From: an uncultured Opitutia bacterium
GTDB taxonomy: Bacteria; Verrucomicrobiota; Verrucomicrobiia; Opitutales; UBA953
Reading direction: 5' to 3'
Assembly (NCBI GenBank): GCA_903913915.1
Contig: CAIWNE010000094.1
Location: forward strand, 1 to 64,000
DNA: 64,000 nucleotides
Position 1 is the stretch's first letter. Each line of letters begins with the position of its first letter. Shown here piece by piece: positions 16,810 to 24,774 of the stretch. Both the position numbers and the translations under genes were made by a program. The notes under the pieces were generated by a model. That model was not told the DNA's origin. It worked only from the letters and a program-made list of their open reading frames with translations, and searched no databases.

Positions 16810-18075
16810 TCAGTCGCGCAGGAAATGACGTTTCGCGAGCCAGGCTGAGATGATGCCCGGGATCGCGAGGATGAGCGCGAATAAGAAGTAGTGGGCGTAG
16901 CCCAGGCGGTCGGAAAGCCGGCCAGCCCAGAGTCCCGGCAGGTAGTTGGCCAGCAATGCCAAGGTCGACAGCGCCGCGTAGCGGATCGCCGCGCCCGGGC
17001 CGGAAGCGAGTCTCATCATCGCAAGGATCAAGGCGCAGAGCCCGGCGCCATAAGCCAGGTATTCGATGAAGAACACCGCGCCGATGACCCAGAGGCTGTG
17101 GGAGCCGTCGGCGGCGAGCCAGGCGACGGCGGCCAAGGGCGCGTGCATCGCGAGACCCAGGGGAATCAGCGAACGGCCCAAGCCGAGACGTGCGACCACC
17201 TGCGAGCCGATGATGCCGCCGAGCGCCAGTCCGACGACGGCGGTGGCGATGCGCATCAGGGCGTAGGTCTCGTTGCCGAGGGCTAGTCCCCCGCCGGTCG
17301 CCGAGGTCGCGAAGAGCGGCAGGATGCGGGCCATGTGGACTTCGCTGGCGCGGTAGAAGAAGATGAGGCCGATCACCGCGGCCAGCCTCGGGTCGGAGAA
17401 GAGCGCGAGCAGTCCCGTGCGCATCTCTCGGAAGCGCTCCTGGACGGTCTTGCCGTCGGTCAGTTGTCGGGGTTCCGCCATGAGGCCCAGGGCGTTGGCC
17501 GCGGTGGCGAGCAACGCGAGGAGCGCCGCCGCGACCAGTGCCCATGACCAAGCGTCGGCGGACTGGGGGCCGTATTCCATGATGCGTCCTGCCAGCCAGA
17601 TCAGGCCGGGTCCGGCGAGCACCATGCCCAGCTTGGAGGCGAAGTTGAGGAGGCCCGAATGGGTCGCGCGAATCCGGTCATCCAGGGACGAAACGAAATA
17701 GCCATCGAGTGCGAAATCATGCGCGGCGGCGAGGAACGATAGCAGCACCAGGCAGCCGATGATCGCCGGGGAGGAGGGGTGCGCGGCGGCCACCTGCAGC
17801 GCCAATCCTCCGAGGAGCAGCGAGATCGCGAGCTCGGCGCAAAGGATGAGGCCGCGTTGTCGGAACGCGGCGACGATCGGCGCGAGCAGGATCTTGAACC
17901 CGAAGATCAGGCCAAGGTAGGCGACCGCCTGCGTGATGTCCTTGTCCGCGTAACCGGTGTTCTTGAGCGCTACCGGCAGCGCTTCGTCGCGGACCGCCGC
18001 GGGGATGGACTGGAAAAGGTATGCCGCGAAGACCCAGAGCCAGGCGCGTCGGGCCGGTGCCGGGGCTTCGCGCAT
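16810..18075 (-). CDS. MFS transporter, AmpG-like
   Basis: This 421-aa membrane protein has about twelve predicted membrane segments in two halves joined by a charged loop (EPRQLTDGKTVQERFREM near residue 205). The N-terminus WVFAAYLFQSIPAAVRDEALPVALKNTGY and the AAAHDFALDGYFVS segment resemble AmpG-type muropeptide or PAT-type acetyl-CoA permeases, which import cell-wall GlcNAc-anhydroMurNAc peptides. The substrate is inferred. It is the last gene of the Mla-like operon (three bases after the previous stop) and abuts the M16 gene end to end with no gap. Confidence 0.82.
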   Translation of the reverse strand: MREAPAPARRAWLWVFAAYLFQSIPAAVRDEALPVALKNTGYADKDITQAVAYLGLIFGFKILLAPIVAAFRQRGLILCAELAISLLLGGLALQVAAAHPSSPAIIGCLVLLSFLAAAHDFALDGYFVSSLDDRIRATHSGLLNFASKLGMVLAGPGLIWLAGRIMEYGPQSADAWSWALVAAALLALLATAANALGLMAEPRQLTDGKTVQERFREMRTGLLALFSDPRLAAVIGLIFFYRASEVHMARILPLFATSATGGGLALGNETYALMRIATAVVGLALGGIIGSQVVARLGLGRSLIPLGLAMHAPLAAVAWLAADGSHSLWVIGAVFFIEYLAYGAGLCALILAMMRLASGPGAAIRYAALSTLALLANYLPGLWAGRLSDRLGYAHYFLFALILAIPGIISAWLAKRHFLRD

Positions 18076-18078
18076 CGC

Positions 18079-18915
18079 TTAGGCTCCTTCGCCGAGCTGG
18101 GCACGGCCGAAGTGGTCGACGGAACGCAGGAGGCCGTCGACGAACTTTGCCACGGTGATGTTCAGTCCGAGCAGTTCGGAGTCCGTGAGGCTCAGCATCT
18201 CGCCGGGCTTGAAGGTGCGGGTCGTGTCCGTCAGGCGGGCGACCGTCTTCGGATTGTTCTCTTCGCCGAGGCCATGGCGGGTCACGCCGGGCGGGAGTTC
18301 AGGCTGTCCTTCGGGAAGCTTGGCCGGTTCGGCCGGGACTTCGAAATCCTTCATGGCCTTGAACTCTAGGGTCAGGGCTCCGTCGGGCGTGATGTCGTCG
18401 TTGGTGACGAGTCCGCCGCGGACGAGCACGCGCAGGGCGGCGGCGAGGCTGAAGATGCCGTCTTCTAGGTCGCACACGATGCCGAAGTTCTCCTCGAGGG
18501 CCGTGAAGCGGTCCTGCAGGGTCATCTTCTGGAAGGCGTTCTGCTTGTCGGAGATGATCTTCTCGATCAGCGGATCGCGGCGCTGGCTCTTGCCCTGCTC
18601 GCGGATGAAGAGGCAGAGCAGGTGGCATTGCACCATGCACTCCGAGGAGAGCGTCAGCAGGTCGTTGATCGTCGTGCGCATCATCAGGCCGCGCGCGTAG
18701 GCCAGCATCTGTTCCGGGGGGAGGTGGGCCTGCGGGACGGGCATCACGCGCGAGACCGACGAGAAGTGCTCATAGGCCTTCGGGTCCGCCGTATGTAGGC
18801 CGGCGATGCTGAAGGCGAGCATGTCGTGCTGGCGCTGCAGGGCCGTGAAGAAGGTGCGGCTGATGTTCTGGAGCGAGAGGACGTTCTCGCCGTTGCCTGG
18901 CTGGGGCTGCGACAT
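18079..18915 (-). CDS. Conserved protein of unknown function in Mla-like operon
   Basis: This 278-aa protein is not recognised. It starts MSQPQPGNGENV and has no signal peptide or membrane segment. It looks mainly alpha-helical: residues 10-150 are rich in Leu/Glu/Gln with CMVQCHLLCLFIRE in the middle, and a Pro-rich stretch lies near 195-215 (VPAEPAKLPEGQPELPPG). A final helical part follows. It sits five bases after the SpoU-like gene and three before the MFS gene, so it is almost certainly in their transcript. Nothing in the sequence gives a reaction. Confidence 0.75.
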   Translation of the reverse strand: MSQPQPGNGENVLSLQNISRTFFTALQRQHDMLAFSIAGLHTADPKAYEHFSSVSRVMPVPQAHLPPEQMLAYARGLMMRTTINDLLTLSSECMVQCHLLCLFIREQGKSQRRDPLIEKIISDKQNAFQKMTLQDRFTALEENFGIVCDLEDGIFSLAAALRVLVRGGLVTNDDITPDGALTLEFKAMKDFEVPAEPAKLPEGQPELPPGVTRHGLGEENNPKTVARLTDTTRTFKPGEMLSLTDSELLGLNITVAKFVDGLLRSVDHFGRAQLGEGA

Positions 18916-18920
18916 GGGGG

Positions 18921-19748
18921 TTAGCTGGTCGGATTGGAACCCTTGTCCTTGGCGTGGCGAGCCCTTTTGCGGGACAGGAAGCCGTCGGCGCGCGGCTGCG
19001 GCGTCGAGGCGAACCAGGCGATGGCCAAGGGGGCGATTTCCGAAAGGGTCAGGGCGGGCTGTCCGACCAGGCCGGGGAAGCGGTAGCAGTGTTCGACGCG
19101 CGGCTGGATGTCGGGATCGAGTTTGCCTCCCGGGATGAGCAGGGCGAGGTGGCGGGCGGGGACGCGCACCGGCACGGCGAGGTCGATCTTGCGGCCGATG
19201 TCAGGCGAGAGCGCCACGACGCAGCAACGGTCTTCGACGAGCTTGAGCAGTCCGCCAAGGGCGGCGGCGCGCATGAGGCGCAGCTGTTCCATCGCGCCGC
19301 GCGACTCGTGCCAGGCTTCGGGGTGGAAGGAGAGCTTCTCGGTGCCGCCGGAAAGCAGCAGGCGCTTGAGGCCGAAGGCGGCCATGGAACGGGCGATCGC
19401 GGCGAGGTCCGCCGGATCGGTCACGCCGTCGGCGATGACGACGCTTTCCTTGGTCTCGCGCCATTCGGCGAAGTCGGCGATGCGGGCCAGGCCGAAATCC
19501 GGACGCATCGTGAGCGCGCAGACGTCATCGCACGGACCTTCGGCGGTCTGGGCGAGCTCGAGCGGACCGACGATGCGCGTCTTGACGCCGAGTTCGGCGA
19601 AGGTGGCGTCATGTTCGGCGAGGTTCGGGGCGAAGGCGGCGGTGGCGACGACCTCGCGCAACGCCTTGGGGTGGTGCTTGAGGCAGGCGAGCAGCGCGGC
19701 GATGCCCCGGATGACCAGGCGGTTGGGGTGGGGGTCGTTGGTGTTCAC
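18921..19748 (-). CDS. SpoU/TrmH-family RNA methyltransferase-like protein, degenerate
   Basis: This 275-aa protein has the layout of SpoU 2'-O-methyltransferases such as RlmB. An N-terminal substrate-binding-like part begins RLVIRGIAALLACLKHHP, and a catalytic-type domain starts near residue 100 (VVIADGVTDPADLAAIARSMAAFG). The family motif 1 is normally D-P-x-N-x-G-x-x-x-R; here it reads DPADLAAIAR, so the Asn and Gly are replaced while Arg is kept. Motifs 2 and 3 are also weak: LLIPGGKLD in place of a G-N-E loop, and QPALTLSEIAPLAIA in place of the S-L-N-V-S-x-A helix. It may be inactive or act on another substrate. Both neighbours overlap or nearly overlap it. Confidence 0.72.
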   Translation of the reverse strand: MNTNDPHPNRLVIRGIAALLACLKHHPKALREVVATAAFAPNLAEHDATFAELGVKTRIVGPLELAQTAEGPCDDVCALTMRPDFGLARIADFAEWRETKESVVIADGVTDPADLAAIARSMAAFGLKRLLLSGGTEKLSFHPEAWHESRGAMEQLRLMRAAALGGLLKLVEDRCCVVALSPDIGRKIDLAVPVRVPARHLALLIPGGKLDPDIQPRVEHCYRFPGLVGQPALTLSEIAPLAIAWFASTPQPRADGFLSRKRARHAKDKGSNPTS

Positions 19749-20218
19749 AGAATGCGTCCTTCGTCGAAGTCGATCATGTCCGCGAAGGAGATCACGTCGG
19801 TGCGGTGTTCGGCGCCCATCTTGCGTTTGGCGTCGTTGAGGGCTTCGCGGCCCATCTCGCTCATGCCTTTCTGGACCAGTTCGCGGTTCCAGACGGCGAC
19901 GCGGAGGTCGGCGGGGAAGAGCGCCTTGAGGCGGGCGTCGAGTTCGGCTTCCGAGTTCGTCTCGCGGACGCAGGCGATGACCTGTTCGGGGTCGACGCCG
20001 AGATGCAGGCAGAGGAACCGGTCGAAGCCTTTGCAGAAATTGCGTTGGTAGGACTTGGGAAGCTCGCCTTTGAGGTGCTTGCGGATCTTGCCGAGGAAGC
20101 GCGGTAGGTGCAGCAGGCCGGTGGCCGGATGAGGGATGTAGGCCGAGGGGAGGTCGTAGCAGATCTCGCCGGTCGCTTCGGAGAAGCCGTTGGAGCGAGG
20201 GGCGGAGGGCGTGGTCAT
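19745..20218 (-). CDS. DUF5069-domain protein
   Basis: This 157-aa cytoplasmic protein matches what I recall of DUF5069: GLLHLPRFLGKIRKHLKGELPKSYQ near the start and RFLCLHLGVDPEQVIACV in the middle. The function of the family is unknown; it is often seen in Verrucomicrobiota, Planctomycetota and cyanobacteria. The start ATG overlaps the lipoprotein stop by four bases, and its stop overlaps the SpoU-like start by four bases, so it is translated within the Mla-like operon. No catalytic motif can be named. Confidence 0.8.
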   Translation of the reverse strand: MTTPSAPRSNGFSEATGEICYDLPSAYIPHPATGLLHLPRFLGKIRKHLKGELPKSYQRNFCKGFDRFLCLHLGVDPEQVIACVRETNSEAELDARLKALFPADLRVAVWNRELVQKGMSEMGREALNDAKRKMGAEHRTDVISFADMIDFDEGRIL

Positions 20219-20841
20219 TTCGTCGGGGAAGCGTTAGGGATAAGCTTCGCGATGTCTGCTGAAATCGCCGCGAGGTTGGCGGACTGGCTCAGGACGAACT
20301 CAGCGGGGGAGCGATCCTTCAGGGGGTGGGAACGGGTGAGGGTATGGCCGGAGAGAAGGGTCCCGGCGGCCGTCTCGAGGCGGTAGGAGACCTGCATGAT
20401 CGCCGTATCGTTGTTGGCGGCGGTGCCGGGGAGGGCGAAGAGCGAACGCCCGGCGGCGGTCGGTTCGAAGGCTTCCATCTTGTCCACGGTGACCAATAGG
20501 ACGAGATGGTCTTCGGCGGGGGCTTGGCAGACTGCCGGCAGGCCCGTCTGGGCCGTCAGATGTCGTGCGACGGCTTCGGCGACGGCACGGTCGAGCGGAG
20601 CGACCCAGCGGTGGGCGTCGTCGACCCGGACCCAGCCGTTGTCGTCGAGGATGACGATGTTGGGCCGACGAAGCGCGGCCGGCAGGATCGCCCGGGGCAC
20701 ATAGAGGATCGGAGTGGCTCGGGTGGTCGCGGCGGCCGGGGCGACGAGCTGATGGAAGGTGACGGCTTCGCTCTTCTTGTCGAAGATGATGCAACCGCTG
20801 AGCAAGGCGCTCAGGCCGAGCAGGATGAACCGTGGGTTCAT
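20215..20841 (-). CDS. ABC-transport auxiliary lipoprotein (PqiC-like)
   Basis: This 208-aa protein has a type II signal peptide with lipobox L-L-S-G-C17, so it is lipid-anchored. The mature part resembles the PqiC/ABC_trans_aux family: RRPNIVILDDNGWVRVDDAHRWVAPLDRAVAEAV, followed by a second beta-rich half with SYRLETAAGTLLSGHTLT. These lipoproteins sit at the outer membrane and assist MCE-type lipid transporters. The four-base overlap with the MCE gene supports this role. It is probably attached to the inner leaflet of the outer membrane. Confidence 0.85.
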   Translation of the reverse strand: MNPRFILLGLSALLSGCIIFDKKSEAVTFHQLVAPAAATTRATPILYVPRAILPAALRRPNIVILDDNGWVRVDDAHRWVAPLDRAVAEAVARHLTAQTGLPAVCQAPAEDHLVLLVTVDKMEAFEPTAAGRSLFALPGTAANNDTAIMQVSYRLETAAGTLLSGHTLTRSHPLKDRSPAEFVLSQSANLAAISADIAKLIPNASPTK

Positions 20842-21872
20842 TTGGCCGCAGGTTCCTCCTTGGGTTTGGCGTCCTTGACCGGGGATTTGCTGCGTCCCTG
20901 GATGATCGTCTCGGGATTGCGCTCGATGAAGTCGGCGAGCGAACGGATGGCTTGGGCCGCCTCGGAGACGTCGGCCAACGCTTGGTCGAGGTCGCGTCGT
21001 GCCGGCGAGCCAGGCCGCGTGAGGGTACGAAGGTTCTCGGAGGTCTCGTTGAGGCGTTCGAGGGCCTTGCGGCCGGCCGAGGCCATCGCCTGGATGTCGT
21101 CGGTGACCGGGTCGACCTTGCCGCTGAGCCGCTTCACCAAGGTGTCGATGCCGAGCATCGCCGCCGAGAAGTCGGAGACCGCGTGCGCGATGGCGGGGTC
21201 GCCGGTGATCTTGGAGATGTTGGAAGAGGCCTGGACGAGGTTGCCGTTGATCTTCTCGAATTCGATCTGCGAGGCGCCTTTGTCGATCCGCGTGAGGATC
21301 GAATCCACCTTCTTCGTGATCGACACGAAGTCGATGCGACTCAGCTGGTCGAGCGTCTGCGAGACGGCCTTGGTGAGCGCTCCGAGGTTCGAGGGCTGGG
21401 TCGGGATCTCCGGGAGGTCGCCCTTGGGGTCGTGGAGTCGGTAGGCCGTGTCCGGAAGATAATCCAGTTCGACGTAGAGCACGCCCGTGACGACCGACTG
21501 TTGCTGGAGCTTGGCCCGGAGGCCTTTCTCGAGGGAGAGGCGAAGCCCTTGTTTCTGGAGGAGCGCCTGGTCGATGCCCCGGCGGGTGAGGAGGTCGGGC
21601 GAGAATTCCATCACGACCGGCACGGAGTAGTCGGACGTCGCCTGGCCGGAAGTGCGCAGCAGAACCTGGCTGACGCGCCCGATGGTGACGCCGCGGAACT
21701 TGACGGGGGCGCCGATGTCGAGTCCGCTGACGGAATCATCGAAGTAGGCGATGGCCGCGGGTTTGGCGCCGGCGAAGGAGCCGGCCCCGAGGAGGATGAC
21801 GGCGGCGATGATCAGCACGATGCCGCCGACCACGAAGGCCCCGATGAGTGTCATGTTGGCGGATCTACGCAT
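20838..21872 (-). CDS. mlaD: MlaD/MCE-family lipid-transport protein
   Basis: This 344-aa protein has one N-terminal membrane anchor (about residues 10-32) and then an MCE domain (about 38-115) with YFDDSVSGLDIGAPVKFRGVTIGRV and VTGVLYVELDY. A long helical, coiled-coil-like C-terminal region follows (about 165-320), longer than in E. coli MlaD and closer to PqiB-like or mycobacterial Mce proteins. It would form the periplasmic ring that binds phospholipid in a Mla-type ABC system. It starts two bases after the ATPase gene. The tail is Lys/Pro-rich. Confidence 0.92.
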   Translation of the reverse strand: MRRSANMTLIGAFVVGGIVLIIAAVILLGAGSFAGAKPAAIAYFDDSVSGLDIGAPVKFRGVTIGRVSQVLLRTSGQATSDYSVPVVMEFSPDLLTRRGIDQALLQKQGLRLSLEKGLRAKLQQQSVVTGVLYVELDYLPDTAYRLHDPKGDLPEIPTQPSNLGALTKAVSQTLDQLSRIDFVSITKKVDSILTRIDKGASQIEFEKINGNLVQASSNISKITGDPAIAHAVSDFSAAMLGIDTLVKRLSGKVDPVTDDIQAMASAGRKALERLNETSENLRTLTRPGSPARRDLDQALADVSEAAQAIRSLADFIERNPETIIQGRSKSPVKDAKPKEEPAAK

Positions 21873-21874
21873 GG

Positions 21875-22630
21875 TCAGTCGAGGCGGGCTTGGGAGAAGA
21901 AGGCGTGCACCTTCGGCGGTTGGCCAGCCTGAAGGAAGCTCTTGGGCGGGCCGAAGGCGCCCATCGTGCCGGTGTCGGGGTCGAGGTAAACGCAGAAGTC
22001 GGCCGTACGCAGGATGCTGGGTACTTCATGGCTGACCAGGACGATCGTCGTGCCGAAGGCCTCGCGGAGCCGGAGGATCAGTTCGTCGAGCCGTCCCGAA
22101 CTCATCGGATCGAGGCCGGCGCTCGGTTCGTCGAGGAAGATGACCGAGGGATCGAGCGCCATCGCCCGGGCGATGCCGGCTCGCTTGGCCATGCCGCCGC
22201 TGATTTCGGAGGGCAGCTTCTCCATCGCGTCCGCCAGGCCGACGAGCGCCAGCTTGTATTCGGCCAGCTGGCGGATCTCCTTCTGCGGAGCCTTCAGGAA
22301 CTCGCGCATCGGCATCTCGATGTTCTCGCGCAGCGAGAGCGAGGAGAAGAGGGCGGAGCCTTGGAACAGGAAGCCTGTCCGGCGCAGGATTTCCTGGCGC
22401 TCGGGCCCGCGGGCGGCGTTGAGGTCGACGCCCATGAGGGCGGTCCTGCCGCCGAGCGGTTCGTCGAGCCCGCCGAGGACGCGCATCAGCGTGCTCTTGC
22501 CGCAGCCGCTCGGTCCGACGATGGCCAGGATCTTGCCCGGAGCGAGGGACAGGTTGAGCCGATCCATGATCACGCGGTCGCCATGGCCGATGGCCAGGTC
22601 GGAGCAATCGAGGATGTCGCCGGCGCTCAC
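21875..22630 (-). CDS. mlaF: MlaF-type ABC transporter ATPase
   Basis: This 251-aa ATPase has Walker A GPSGCGKST (about residues 38-46), Q-loop FQGSALFSSL, signature SGGMAKRAGIARAMA, Walker B VIFLDEPSAGLDP and switch His in VSHE. The signature SGGM-KR is typical of the MlaF/Ttg2A group. It powers lipid movement with MlaE and MlaD at the inner membrane. The start is GTG at 22630 within a GTGA overlap with the mlaE stop. The open frame runs further upstream inside mlaE but has no family sequence there. Confidence 0.94.
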   Translation of the reverse strand: MSAGDILDCSDLAIGHGDRVIMDRLNLSLAPGKILAIVGPSGCGKSTLMRVLGGLDEPLGGRTALMGVDLNAARGPERQEILRRTGFLFQGSALFSSLSLRENIEMPMREFLKAPQKEIRQLAEYKLALVGLADAMEKLPSEISGGMAKRAGIARAMALDPSVIFLDEPSAGLDPMSSGRLDELILRLREAFGTTIVLVSHEVPSILRTADFCVYLDPDTGTMGAFGPPKSFLQAGQPPKVHAFFSQARLD

Positions 22631-23757
22631 AGGTCGAAGAGGTTGAAGATCACCGCGAACAAGGCGTCGGAGATCACGATGAAGGTGATGCCCAGCACCG
22701 CGGCCGAAGTCGCCGCCTCGCCGACGCCGAGCGCCGAACGTCTGGCGACCGAGCCACGGTAGCAGCCCGCCCACGCGGCGATGAAGCCGAAGGCGATGGA
22801 CTTGATGAAGCCGACCAGGAAGCTCTTGAACGAGATGGCCCGCACGGCTTGGGTGAGGTACTGCTCGACGCTCAGGTCGCCGGCGCAGGCGACGACCATG
22901 CCGCCGAACACGCCGATGAACGTCGCGAAGACCGCGAGGAGCGGGATCATGAGCGTGACGGCCAGGATGCGCGGCACGGCGAGGTATTCGACCGGGTTGA
23001 TGCCCAGCGCCCGCAACGCATCGGTCTCCTGGCTGACGTTCATGCTGCCGAGCTGGGATGCGTAGGCGGTGGAAGTCCGTCCGCAGGCGATGATGCCGGT
23101 CATCAGGGCTCCCATCTCGCGGGTCATCGCCAGGGAGACGAGGTTGGCGACGTAGACCGTCGCGCCGACCAGCCGCAGTTGGATCAAGCCGACGTAGGCC
23201 ATGATCAGGCCGGTCAGGAAGCCTAAGAGGGCGACGATGGGCAGGGCGTCGACGCCGGAGGTCTGGAGTTCGAGGCGGAAGTCGGTCCAGTTCACCTTGG
23301 CGCGACCGACCAGCATGCGGAGGAAGCCGACGGAGGTGTGGCCGATATGTTCGAAGGCCCGTCCCCAGGAAGCGCTGCTTTCTACGCCCCATGTGCCGAA
23401 CTGCTCGAGCAAGCCGGCATCCCCGGCGTGGGCGTCGGCGGTCGAGGCCTTCTCGGCCATCTGCACGAGCGACTGAAGGCGGACGGGCAGGGCGGAAAGG
23501 TCGAGCTGCCGGACGTTCTTGAAGTTGGCGTAAAGCCAGGCTGGCAAGGATGAGTCGAATTCAAGGCGCCCTTCGGCCACGACCTTGACGCGATCGCCTC
23601 GGACGACGACGGAGGGCAGTGCCGAATCAAGGTTCCACGCCCCTCCGAGGGTGACCAAGGCGGTGCCGTCGGCCAGGACTTCGGTCCGGGCAGAAGACAA
23701 GCCTGTGGCGACGTCGGACATCCTGACAGTCAGATACTTGGGCGTTGGTTTGTTCAC
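22627..23757 (-). CDS. mlaE: MlaE-type permease with N-terminal STAS-like domain
   Basis: This 376-aa protein has a membrane permease domain (about residues 165-375) of the MlaE family: GVDALPIVALLGFLTGLIMAY, SLAMTREMGALMTGII, GRTSTAYASQLGSM, ETDALRALGINPVEYL. The first 110 residues resemble a degenerate STAS domain (ALVTLGGAWNLDSA...), the part played by separate MlaB in E. coli. Fusions of this sort are known. It is the first gene of an eight-gene run and is divergent from the LpxR-like gene across 55 bases. Promoter elements are not clear. Confidence 0.92.
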   Translation of the reverse strand: MNKPTPKYLTVRMSDVATGLSSARTEVLADGTALVTLGGAWNLDSALPSVVVRGDRVKVVAEGRLEFDSSLPAWLYANFKNVRQLDLSALPVRLQSLVQMAEKASTADAHAGDAGLLEQFGTWGVESSASWGRAFEHIGHTSVGFLRMLVGRAKVNWTDFRLELQTSGVDALPIVALLGFLTGLIMAYVGLIQLRLVGATVYVANLVSLAMTREMGALMTGIIACGRTSTAYASQLGSMNVSQETDALRALGINPVEYLAVPRILAVTLMIPLLAVFATFIGVFGGMVVACAGDLSVEQYLTQAVRAISFKSFLVGFIKSIAFGFIAAWAGCYRGSVARRSALGVGEAATSAAVLGITFIVISDALFAVIFNLFDL

Positions 23758-23812
23758 AAGTCAGAAAGGCGTTGTCCCCCTTGCCGACAGGGTCTTTGCT
23801 GTCGTTTCACGA

Positions 23813-24772
23813 ATGTCATCTTCCCGTCTCATCGTCCTCCTGCTGGCCGCCTCCGTAGCGAAGGCCGCCGAGTCGCCTGCGGACTTCGCCCCGAAGTCCC
23901 CTTGGGTCGTCTCGCTCGCCGAAGAGAACGACAAGTTCGCGCCTAAGAACAAGGACCGGTATTACACCCAAGGCCTTAAGCTTTCCGTCAACACCGCCGA
24001 CAGCGGTTTCTTCTCGCTGACTCAGGAGATCAACACCCCTTCTGATACCACCACGCCTAATCCTTCTTTGGACGACATGCCTTATTCCGCGGCGCTTTAC
24101 CTAGGGTGGGGCAAGGGTTGGGTGCTTGATCGCGGAGGCCGCAAGGATTGCCTGTTCTCGATGGAGGCCAAGCTGGGCGTCATCGGGCCTTCGGCCGGAG
24201 GAGAGACGATCCAGAACAAGTTCCATGCGCTCATCGGCCAGCCGCAGACGGCGGGGTGGGGCACTCAGATCCCTGACGAGCCGCTGCTTAACTTCGATGC
24301 GGAGTTCCGCCGTCGTTTCGACCTCGATGCTTCCGGTCATGGCTACCGCGACCTGATCGCCCGGTCCGCGGTCGAACTTGGCACGATGCGCACGGAGGTC
24401 CTGTTCGGCGCGCAGCTGCGTTGGGGCGTCAATCTCGACCGCTCATGGGGCCAGGGCTATATCCGCCATTCGAGTTCCTACGAGCCGATCGAATCGCTGA
24501 AGCCGTCGGACGGCCGTCCCAACTTCTCCTACTGGGCTTTCGCGGACACGCAGGTCGAGGTCGTCGTGCGCAATTATTCGACCGATGGCACCAACTTCCG
24601 CGAGTCGCGCGGCGTCACCCGTTCGCCCGTCGTCCTGCAATGCGCGGTCGGCACGACTTTCCAGGTCTACTCCTGGTCGGCCACTTATTTCGTCGCGGTG
24701 CGGACGAAGGAGTTTGAAACCCAGGACGGGCTCCATTTCTTCGGCGGACTCAAGGGCCAGCTTCTCTTCTGA
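23813..24772 (+). CDS. LpxR-family lipid A deacylase-like outer-membrane protein
   Basis: This 319-aa protein has a signal peptide (about residues 1-19, ending SVAKA). The mature part has LpxR (DUF2219) motifs: SLAEENDKFAPKNKDRYYTQGLKLS, DMPYSAALYLGWG, LGVIGPSAGGETIQNKFH, and GWGTQIPDEPLLNFD. LpxR removes the 3'-acyloxyacyl chain of lipid A in the outer membrane and is a Ca-dependent beta-barrel. The frame is open upstream of 23813, but that part overlaps the divergent mlaE gene, so ATG 23813 is preferred. A small inverted repeat CGACAG/CTGTCG (23785-23804) lies just before it. The neighbour on the other strand is a lipid transporter. Confidence 0.88.
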   Translation: MSSSRLIVLLLAASVAKAAESPADFAPKSPWVVSLAEENDKFAPKNKDRYYTQGLKLSVNTADSGFFSLTQEINTPSDTTTPNPSLDDMPYSAALYLGWGKGWVLDRGGRKDCLFSMEAKLGVIGPSAGGETIQNKFHALIGQPQTAGWGTQIPDEPLLNFDAEFRRRFDLDASGHGYRDLIARSAVELGTMRTEVLFGAQLRWGVNLDRSWGQGYIRHSSSYEPIESLKPSDGRPNFSYWAFADTQVEVVVRNYSTDGTNFRESRGVTRSPVVLQCAVGTTFQVYSWSATYFVAVRTKEFETQDGLHFFGGLKGQLLF

Positions 24773-24774
24773 AC

